A DNA stretch of 23,506 nt from QHYU01 sp041493955 (GTDB lineage: Bacteria > Acidobacteriota > Terriglobia > Acidiferrales > UBA7541): the NCBI GenBank assembly GCA_041493955.1, contig JBGPZW010000040.1:1-23506 (forward strand). Direction: 5' to 3'. The notes under the pieces were generated by a model. The model ran no database searches, was not told where the DNA came from, and worked only from the letters and a program-made list of their open reading frames with translations. Of this stretch, positions 18,375 through 23,506 are shown one piece after another. The first letter of the stretch is position 1, and each line of letters opens with the position of its first letter. Made by a program: the position numbers and the translations under genes.

Positions 18375-19601
18375 TTATTCATAGCGGAGGATATCCACGG
18401 GTAGGAGGCGGGCGGCGGAGCGTGCGGGGACGAACGTCGCAGCAATGCTGATGCCGAGCGCGGCCGCTGCGATCCACACGGCGTCGAGGCCGCTGGGATG
18501 GAAGGGCACGAAGGAAACAGCATAAACCTGCGGGTCGAGCTGGATCAGACGGTAGTTGTCGGCAGCCCAGGCCAGCGCGTAGCCCGCCGCCAGGCCGGCC
18601 AGTGTGCCCACTGCGCCCACCGTCAGGCCCTGCAAGACAAAAATATTGCGAATCTGCTCGCGGCGCGCGCCCATGGCCATCAGCACGGCGATGTCGCGGG
18701 CTTTGTCGGTGACAGTCATGGCCAGCACCACCAGGATGTTCAGCCCGGCCACGAAGGTGATCAAACCGATAAAGATTGCGGTCACGAGTTTTTCCAGGCG
18801 CAGCGCGCGGAACAGCGCGCGGTTCTCGTCCATCCAGGTTTTGGCCTGGAAGCCCGGCCCTGCCTGGGCAGCGAGCGCGCGTGCCACCTCCGCAGCGCGG
18901 TCCACCTGCGCGATGCGGAACTCGAGCACGTTGACCAGGTCGCCGGTGCCCGCCAGCCCCTGCGCGGCAGGCAGGGTCACAAAGCCCCAGTTGGCGTCGT
19001 AGTCGTAGAAGCCGGAGTCGAAAATCCCCGTGACCCGGAATCGCCGCGAGCGCGGGATCATCCCGAACGGCGTCAGGCGCCCCTGCGGGCTGGTCAGCGT
19101 GACGTAGTCGCCAGCGCCCAGGTTCAACTCCTGCGCCAGTGTCCGCCCGAGCAGGACGGCCTCGATGCCGTCGGAATCCGCGGCGAAATCGCCCGCGCCG
19201 GCTAGCACGTGGCGCAGCGCTTCATTCGAGCGGCGCTCGAGTTCGGGATCAACGCCCTTCAGAACAATGCCGCGGGCGCGGCCACCGGCGGAGAGCAGCA
19301 CGGTCTGGTAGATGGCCGGTGCGACGGCGCGGACGCCGGGGGCCGAGCCGAGCTGCCCGGCCAGCGCGCGGTAATCCCGCAGGCCGTCCGCGCCGGGGCG
19401 GGTCAGGTTGACGTGTGCGGTGACGCCGAGCAGGCGCTCCTGGATGGTCTGCCGGAAACCGGTGTTCATGGCCAGCGCGACCACCAGCGTGCCCACGCCC
19501 GCGGCCACCCCGGCCACTGAGAGCAGCGTGACCAGCCGCAGCACCGCCGGCTTGTACGGCGAGCGCAGATAGCGTCGCGCCACCAGCCATTCAAATGTCA
19601 T
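18375..19601 (-). CDS. LolC/LolE-family lipoprotein-releasing permease
   Basis: This is the inner-membrane permease partner of LolD. The 408-residue protein has the LolC/E layout: an N-terminal cytoplasmic stretch MTFEWLVARRYLRSPYKPAV, TM1 (about 22-46), a large periplasmic MacB-PCD-type domain (about 47-270), then TM2 (about 271-296), TM3 (about 315-343) and TM4 (about 368-392). It closes with the FVPARSAARLLPVDILRYE motif common to FtsX-type permeases. Its ATG at 19601 overlaps the lysS TGA as ATGA, implying translational coupling. Only one permease is present, so the complex may be a LolF-like homodimer unless a second copy lies elsewhere; I therefore leave the symbol open between lolC and lolE. 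No frameshift is seen. Confidence 0.9.
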   Translation of the reverse strand: MTFEWLVARRYLRSPYKPAVLRLVTLLSVAGVAAGVGTLVVALAMNTGFRQTIQERLLGVTAHVNLTRPGADGLRDYRALAGQLGSAPGVRAVAPAIYQTVLLSAGGRARGIVLKGVDPELERRSNEALRHVLAGAGDFAADSDGIEAVLLGRTLAQELNLGAGDYVTLTSPQGRLTPFGMIPRSRRFRVTGIFDSGFYDYDANWGFVTLPAAQGLAGTGDLVNVLEFRIAQVDRAAEVARALAAQAGPGFQAKTWMDENRALFRALRLEKLVTAIFIGLITFVAGLNILVVLAMTVTDKARDIAVLMAMGARREQIRNIFVLQGLTVGAVGTLAGLAAGYALAWAADNYRLIQLDPQVYAVSFVPFHPSGLDAVWIAAAALGISIAATFVPARSAARLLPVDILRYE

Positions 19602-21172
19602 TTTCTTTCGCCGCGGTCTTGCGACCCGCTGCCGCCCGCGGTCGTCGAACGCGCTTCGGGCCGCAGCAGGGGAAAGAGGATGACTTCGCGGATGGAGTGC
19701 GAGTCGGTCAGCAGCATAGTCAAACGGTCAATGCCGATACCTTCGCCGGCCGCCGGCGGCATCCCGTGGCAGAGCGCGCGGACGTAATCCAGGTCCACTT
19801 CCTTGGGGACTTCTTCCCCGCCGTGGGCCACCTGCGCGCGGAAGCGGCGCTCCTGCTCGAGCGGGTCGTTCAGCTCGGAGAAGGCGTTGCCCAGCTCCAG
19901 CCCGCCGATGAAGATTTCAAAGCGCTCGGCGAGCGAAGGGTCGTCCGGGCAGCACTTGGAAAGCGGTGAGATCTCGGCGGGAAAGTCATAGAGCAGCGTC
20001 GGCTGGATCAGCCGAGGCTCGGCGACGTGTTCAAACAACAGGGCGGTCAGTTCCCCGTCGGAGAACTTCGGCGAACTGGCGATGGGCTCAGCGTGCCCGG
20101 CGCGCGCCCAGGTATTGTAGCGCTCGATGGCGGCGCGCGGGCCCTGCTTAGCCGCGAGCTGCGCCACCGTGGGCGCGGCACCCGCGGCCTCCGGCCAGTG
20201 GCGGCAGACAGCTTCCCGCATGGAGAGGCGCTCCCAGCGGCTGAAGTCGATCTCGTGCTCGCCGTAGTGGATTTGCAGAGTGCCGCAGACCTTCAGCACC
20301 AGCGCGGTCAGCAACTCTTCAGTCAAGTCCATCAGGTCGCGGTAATCGCTGTAGGCCTGGTAGAACTCGAGCATGGTGAATTCGGGGTTGTGCTGGGTGG
20401 AGATGCCCTCATTGCGGAAGTTGCGGTTGATCTCATAGACGCGGTCCAGGCCGCCGACCAGCAGCCGCTTCAGGTACAGCTCCGGCGCGATGCGCAGATA
20501 GAGGTTGATGTCCAGCGTGTTGTGGTGCGTGATGAAAGGCCGCGCCGTGGCCCCGCCGGCGATGGGCTGCATCATCGGCGTTTCCACTTCGACGTAGCCG
20601 CGCGCGTCGAAGAAGCCGCGCAGCTCGCGCACGATCTGGGCGCGGCGCGTGAAGATCTCGCGCACACCATCGCTCACCAGCAGGTCGAGATAGCGCTGGC
20701 GGTAGCGCAACTCGACGTCGGCCAGCCCGTGCCATTTCTCCGGCAGGGGCAGCAGCGCCTTGGTGAGCAGGGTGAGCTGCTCGACCCAGATGGTCAGCTC
20801 ATTGGTTTTGGTGCGGAACAGGTGCCCGGCCACGCCGATGATGTCGCCCATGTCCAGCAACTGGAACAGCCGGAAGCCCGCCTCGCCCACCACGTCCAAC
20901 TTCACGTAAATCTGCAGGCGTTGCCCCTGTCCCTGGATGTGAGCGAAGCCCGCCTTGCCGTGCAGCCGCAGCGTCAGGATGCGCCCGGCCACCCGCACGG
21001 GCACCTTCTCGGCGTCCAGCTCCGCCGCGCTCCGCTGGCCATACCTTTTGAGGATCTCCGCCGGGCTGGCCGTAAAGTCGAACTTGCGCGGATAGGCCTC
21101 GTGGCCCCGCGCAACGATCTCTTCCAGCTTTTTCTGCCTCTGGAGAAACTGGTCGAGCGGTTCAAAAGGCAA
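19598..21172 (-). CDS. lysS: Lysyl-tRNA synthetase, class II
   Basis: LysS charges tRNA-Lys with lysine using ATP. From the TTG at 21172 the product is 524 residues. It has an OB-fold anticodon-binding domain (about 58-135, VRVAGRILTLRLHGKAGFAH) and the class II core with motif 1 (about 177-201), motif 2 FRNEGISTQHNPEFTMLEFY (about 252-271) and motif 3 GEGIGIDRLTMLLTDSHSIR (about 476-495). The last 19 residues form a Ser/Gly-rich tail. The open frame extends to 21298, but the promoter at 21204-21232 lies inside that extension, so it cannot be translated from this promoter. AGGA with a 7-nt spacer precedes the TTG. It is the first gene of the minus-strand cluster and overlaps the permease start by 4 nt. 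Confidence 0.95.
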   Translation of the reverse strand: MPFEPLDQFLQRQKKLEEIVARGHEAYPRKFDFTASPAEILKRYGQRSAAELDAEKVPVRVAGRILTLRLHGKAGFAHIQGQGQRLQIYVKLDVVGEAGFRLFQLLDMGDIIGVAGHLFRTKTNELTIWVEQLTLLTKALLPLPEKWHGLADVELRYRQRYLDLLVSDGVREIFTRRAQIVRELRGFFDARGYVEVETPMMQPIAGGATARPFITHHNTLDINLYLRIAPELYLKRLLVGGLDRVYEINRNFRNEGISTQHNPEFTMLEFYQAYSDYRDLMDLTEELLTALVLKVCGTLQIHYGEHEIDFSRWERLSMREAVCRHWPEAAGAAPTVAQLAAKQGPRAAIERYNTWARAGHAEPIASSPKFSDGELTALLFEHVAEPRLIQPTLLYDFPAEISPLSKCCPDDPSLAERFEIFIGGLELGNAFSELNDPLEQERRFRAQVAHGGEEVPKEVDLDYVRALCHGMPPAAGEGIGIDRLTMLLTDSHSIREVILFPLLRPEARSTTAGGSGSQDRGERK

Positions 21173-21203
21173 GCGGAGATCCTTTCCGTGCGAATCGTGC
21201 GGC

Positions 21204-21232
21204 AGTATAACGGGGGCTACCGGGAGCGTCAA
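21204..21232 (-). promoter_or_regulatory. Sigma-70 promoter of lysS
   Basis: On the minus strand: -35 TTGACG (21227-21232), a 17-nt spacer, and -10 TATACT (21204-21209). Both hexamers match the consensus at five of six bases. Transcription should start near 21197, about 25 nt before the TTG start codon. Confidence 0.85.
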
Positions 21233-21258
21233 CGATTCAACTGGACGCCCGCCCGGTC

Positions 21259-21267
21259 TGGTATAAT
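21259..21267 (+). promoter_or_regulatory. Extended -10 promoter of the divergent unknown gene
   Basis: TGGTATAAT is a perfect extended -10 (TGn plus TATAAT). The -35 is poor: TTCAAC at 21237 has 19-nt spacing. The predicted start is near 21274, only about 15 nt before the GTG start codon. The -35 region lies directly beside that of the oppositely directed lysS promoter. Confidence 0.7.
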
Positions 21268-21288
21268 CCGGTTCCTCTCGGAGGTCAA

Positions 21289-21996
21289 GTGGGAGCAACG
21301 CGCGCCAGAATCTGGCCCCAGCCCTTGCGCAGCGTGCGCGAGGACTGGCTGGCCTGGATGCCAGCGGAGAAGGACAAGCTGTTCGAGGAAACGAACGAGC
21401 AGCTCGAAACTCTGTACGGCATGCTGAGCGTCACGCTCGACGAAGCCTTGGCGCTGTGCGCCCAGGGCATCCTGGGGCACGCGCGCGAGCAAGCCGGCGT
21501 TTCCGCCGACCTGTTTGACCTACTGGCCATCCGTCTGGTTTCCGTGCTCAGCGCCATCGAAGGGCACGGCCATCACTTCGGCACGCTGCCCAACGTCGCG
21601 CCGCTCAAGTCCGCGTTCTTCCGCGGCGAGAGCGCGCAGACGGGCGCCCGCAAGAGCAGTCTTCTCTTCAAGGTGCTGTTGCACAGCCGGTCGAAGTTTT
21701 TCCATAAGCTGCACGCCATGGTCAGTATCGTAGCGGCGCTCCAGGAGGAATTCCGTCAGGCCGCCGAGGATGTCGTCCTGGGAGCCTCGGTCCGGCCTGA
21801 CGTTTGCTGGAGCGCCCTTGAGGTCCTGCACTACGACCTGAACACCTGCCTGCGAGAAACCATCGTGGTGCTGAAATCTTTCCTGCTGGCCCTGCCCAAG
21901 GAAGAGCTGACGCCCTTGGAGCAGAAGCTGCGGGCCTCGGCGCAAATCTGCCCAACGGTTCCTTCTAGACGCACGGCCCATTTCCGAAGAGAATAG
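21289..21996 (+). CDS. Uncharacterised mainly helical protein, divergent from lysS
   Basis: I do not recognise this 235-residue protein. It has no signal peptide and no transmembrane segment. It looks almost wholly alpha-helical and soluble, with long amphipathic stretches (EETNEQLETLYGMLSVTLDE; LHAMVSIVAALQEEFRQAAE). A histidine cluster HGHH (about 93-96) precedes a basic segment GARKSSLLFKVLLHSRSKFF. The GTG at 21289 is supported by GGAGG just upstream, though the spacer is short (4 nt); a later in-frame ATG at 21358 is possible. An extended -10 promoter precedes it. Codon use and GC content look like those of its neighbours. It is followed by a gap with hairpins and then an ECF sigma gene. 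Position alone does not indicate a function. Confidence 0.8.
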   Translation: MGATRARIWPQPLRSVREDWLAWMPAEKDKLFEETNEQLETLYGMLSVTLDEALALCAQGILGHAREQAGVSADLFDLLAIRLVSVLSAIEGHGHHFGTLPNVAPLKSAFFRGESAQTGARKSSLLFKVLLHSRSKFFHKLHAMVSIVAALQEEFRQAAEDVVLGASVRPDVCWSALEVLHYDLNTCLRETIVVLKSFLLALPKEELTPLEQKLRASAQICPTVPSRRTAHFRRE

Positions 21997-22036
21997 AAGC
22001 CGCTGACGAGAAATCCGGCAAGTCGCCGGGCAGACG

Positions 22037-22078
22037 GCGGCCCGGGCCTGCTTCGTGGGCCGCATCGGCCGCGTTTCT
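22037..22078 (+). terminator. Possible terminator after the unknown gene
   Basis: GCGGCCC (22037-22043) pairs with GGGCCGC (22057-22063). An alternative GGCCG/CGGCC stem (22059-22071) leads into GCGTTTCTT. The stems are GC-rich but the T-run is short and interrupted, so this is a moderate candidate only. Confidence 0.35.
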
Positions 22079-22111
22079 TGGACACGGCAGGTACAACTCA
22101 GGGAGCGGGGA

Positions 22112-22135
22112 ACGCATCCCAATTCACGGATGCGT
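22112..22135 (+). promoter_or_regulatory. Inverted repeat before the ECF sigma gene
   Basis: ACGCATCC (22112-22119) and GGATGCGT (22128-22135) form a perfect 8-bp inverted repeat with an 8-nt centre. It ends 13 nt before the predicted GTG start. It could be an operator, an RNA hairpin near the ribosome binding site, or a terminator without a T-run. The sequence does not decide between these. Confidence 0.45.
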
Positions 22136-22148
22136 CCCGATCGGTGCA

Positions 22149-22793
22149 GTGGCCCGACCGAGACGAACGGATTCGAGCGAACTGACTGAGCCGGACGCAA
22201 TTCGCCTGGCTCAGCGGGGAGACGCCGCGGCGTTTGAGCGCATCTACCGGCTGCACAGCCGGCGCGTGTATGCCCTGTGTCTGCGCATGGTCGGAAACAC
22301 AGCCGAAGCCGAGGATCTGACCCAGGAAGTGTTCCTGCAGTTGTTCCGCAAGATTGCCACCTTCCGCGGCGAATCGGCCTTTTCCACCTGGCTGCACCGC
22401 CTCGCTGTGAACGTGGTCTTGATGAAGCTGCGGAAGAAGACGCTGCCGGCAACCTCGCTGGAGGAAACCACGGAGCCGGACGAGGAGACCGGCGGGCCGC
22501 GCCGGGACATCGGCGCGCCCGACCTGCTGCTGACCGGCTCGATCGACCGCGTCAACTTGCAGCGCTGCATCGAGCAGTTGCCGCCGGGTTACAAAGCGGT
22601 CTTCGTGCTCCACGACATTCACGGCTACGAGCACAACGAGATTGCCGGGATCATGGGATGTTCGATCGGGAATTCCAAGTCGCAGCTGCACAAGGCGCGC
22701 ATGCGGCTGCGCGAGCTGCTGCAGGAACACCTGCGCAGTAAGGCGCGCGAAGATCGCCAAGCGGCGAAGTCGGAATCCGCCGGCGACGATTAG
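22149..22793 (+). CDS. ECF-family RNA polymerase sigma factor (RpoE-like)
   Basis: This is a group 4 sigma factor directing RNA polymerase to a specific regulon. The 214-residue protein has region 2 (about 22-95: FERIYRLHSRRVYALCLRMV, then AEDLTQEVFLQLFRKIATFR and STWLHRLAVNVVLMKLRKK). A linker of about 40 residues follows, then region 4 (about 135-190: IEQLPPGYKAVFVLHDIHGY, HNEIAGIMGCSIGNSKSQLH, KARMRLRELL). It lacks regions 1 and 3, as ECF factors do. I used the GTG at 22149; no clear ribosome binding site precedes it. The anti-sigma gene follows after 18 nt, so the two are probably co-transcribed and the sigma factor is held at the membrane until a signal arrives. Confidence 0.93.
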   Translation: MARPRRTDSSELTEPDAIRLAQRGDAAAFERIYRLHSRRVYALCLRMVGNTAEAEDLTQEVFLQLFRKIATFRGESAFSTWLHRLAVNVVLMKLRKKTLPATSLEETTEPDEETGGPRRDIGAPDLLLTGSIDRVNLQRCIEQLPPGYKAVFVLHDIHGYEHNEIAGIMGCSIGNSKSQLHKARMRLRELLQEHLRSKAREDRQAAKSESAGDD

Positions 22794-22811
22794 GCAGAAC
22801 GGAAGGTAAAG

Positions 22812-23456
22812 ATGCAGTGCCACGAACTGGAACAATATCTCGAGCAACAGGCGGGAGATCCGCTTCCGGAAGCCGCCGCGGCTCACCTCAACGCCTGCGG
22901 GCCTTGCCGCGCTCTGGTCGCGGACCTGGAAGCGATTGAGGCCGCCGCCGGGCAATTCTCCGCCGAGGAAGCGGAGCCACCCGAGCGCGTGTGGATGGCC
23001 CTGCGCGAGCAACTCGAATCCGAAGGTCTGATCCGCAGCACGGAAAAGGTGGGCTGGCTGCCGGGCTGGTTTGGCGTGATGCTGCGCCCGGCGCTCGCCG
23101 GAGTCTATCTGGCGGTTCTGCTCACCGCGGCCGTACTGGTCGCCACGCAGCTCAAGCTGCCGCCCGGCCAGCAATCAGCGAATGTATCCGGGCTGCAGTC
23201 CGCCGCCGCGTCGCTGCACACGCAACTGAACACCGTCGAGACACGCGCGGTCTCCGCGATCCGCCAGAACGATCCAGCCGTCACTGCCTCCCTGCGGCAG
23301 AACCTGGACATAGTTGACAACGCCATCGCCTTGTGTGAAAAAAGCTTCCACGACGAACCCCAGAACGAATTGGCCCGCGAGTATCTCTACGCGGCGTACC
23401 AGCAGAAGGCCGAGCTGCTGGCCATGATGGTGGATCGCGGCGCAACGGGGGACTAA
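22812..23456 (+). CDS. Zinc-finger anti-sigma factor, single-pass membrane protein
   Basis: This 214-residue protein has an N-terminal zf-HC2 (ZAS-type) motif with Cys3 and H25-x3-C29-x2-C32 (AHLNACGPC), typical of anti-sigma factors that bind ECF sigmas in the cytoplasm. One transmembrane segment lies at about 94-112 (LAGVYLAVLLTAAVLVATQL). The C-terminal half (about 113-214) would be periplasmic and is helical, with a TPR-like last part (ALCEKSFHDEPQNELAREYL, YAAYQQKAELLAMM). GGAAGG with a 5-nt spacer precedes the ATG. It directly follows its probable cognate sigma gene, and its stop overlaps the next start codon. The signal sensed cannot be read from the sequence. Confidence 0.9.
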   Translation: MQCHELEQYLEQQAGDPLPEAAAAHLNACGPCRALVADLEAIEAAAGQFSAEEAEPPERVWMALREQLESEGLIRSTEKVGWLPGWFGVMLRPALAGVYLAVLLTAAVLVATQLKLPPGQQSANVSGLQSAAASLHTQLNTVETRAVSAIRQNDPAVTASLRQNLDIVDNAIALCEKSFHDEPQNELAREYLYAAYQQKAELLAMMVDRGATGD

Positions 23457-23506
23457 TGAACACGACAGCCCAGCTCGTGACACGTCTGTGCGGGATCCCG
23501 CTGGCC
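23456..23506 (+). CDS. Start of a further gene in the sigma/anti-sigma operon (partial)
   Basis: The ATG at 23456 shares its A with the TAA stop of the anti-sigma gene, suggesting translational coupling. Seventeen codons are present (MNTTAQLVTRLCGIPLA). They could be the beginning of a signal peptide, which would fit an envelope protein controlled by this sigma system, but the piece is too short to identify. Confidence 0.55.
   Translation, partial: MNTTAQLVTRLCGIPLA

Noticed and set aside
21173..21298. N-terminal extension of lysS
   Set aside because: It spans the promoter and the divergent gene's control region and has no synthetase similarity.
20027..21427. A 466-codon plus-strand open frame opposite lysS
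   Set aside because: It is antisense to the class II synthetase core and runs through both promoters of the lysS intergenic region.
22109..22136. ECF-type autoregulated promoter (GGAAC ... CGTC)
   Set aside because: The 19-nt spacing is longer than usual for ECF promoters, and the start would fall only a few bases before the GTG; kept only as a note in the inverted-repeat finding.
22098..23174. A 358-codon minus-strand open frame opposite the sigma and anti-sigma genes
   Set aside because: The plus strand encodes clear sigma region 2/4 and zinc-finger motifs; the opposite frame has no domain.

Overview
The window is GC-rich, densely coded bacterial DNA. Gene content and order point to a diderm bacterium, most likely an Acidobacteriota (Terriglobia-type) chromosome. 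The reasons are BamA, Skp and Lol proteins (so an outer membrane), a ClpC-type unfoldase beside them, and a large lipoprotein built from Ig/TIG domains and YVTN-type propeller blades. The phylum is inferred from family resemblance and synteny, not from a marker gene. Nearly all genes from 1 to 21172 lie on the minus strand; genes from 21289 to the end lie on the plus strand.

Read in the minus direction from 21232, the first block is an envelope-biogenesis cluster: lysS, a LolC/E-type permease (ATGA overlap with lysS), lolD, clpC, bamA, a giant surface lipoprotein, then skp. lysS has a good sigma-70 promoter (21204-21232). skp has its own near-consensus promoter (6987-7016) and is closed by an intrinsic terminator (6171-6204). 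The second minus block is the conserved translation/transcription operon rimP-nusA-infB-ylxP(DUF503)-rbfA-truB. It has its own promoter (6133-6161) and a roughly 180-nt leader containing a terminator-like hairpin. truB runs off the left edge of the window.

On the plus strand, a helical protein of unknown function (21289-21996) diverges from lysS through a compact back-to-back promoter region. It is followed by an ECF sigma factor, a zinc-finger anti-sigma membrane protein, and the first 17 codons of a further gene overlapping the anti-sigma stop codon.

Most of the window is core housekeeping sequence. The least ordinary element is the giant lipoprotein (7114-11706). Five copies of a 63-86 residue module sit inside its Ig, TIG and propeller domains rather than between them; reading across the modules restores recognisable host domains. 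Other points of interest are the rimP-leader attenuator candidate, a recent 114-bp tandem duplication in the NusA tail, and the unidentified protein opposite lysS. I saw no CRISPR array, tRNA, rRNA, insertion sequence or phage gene.
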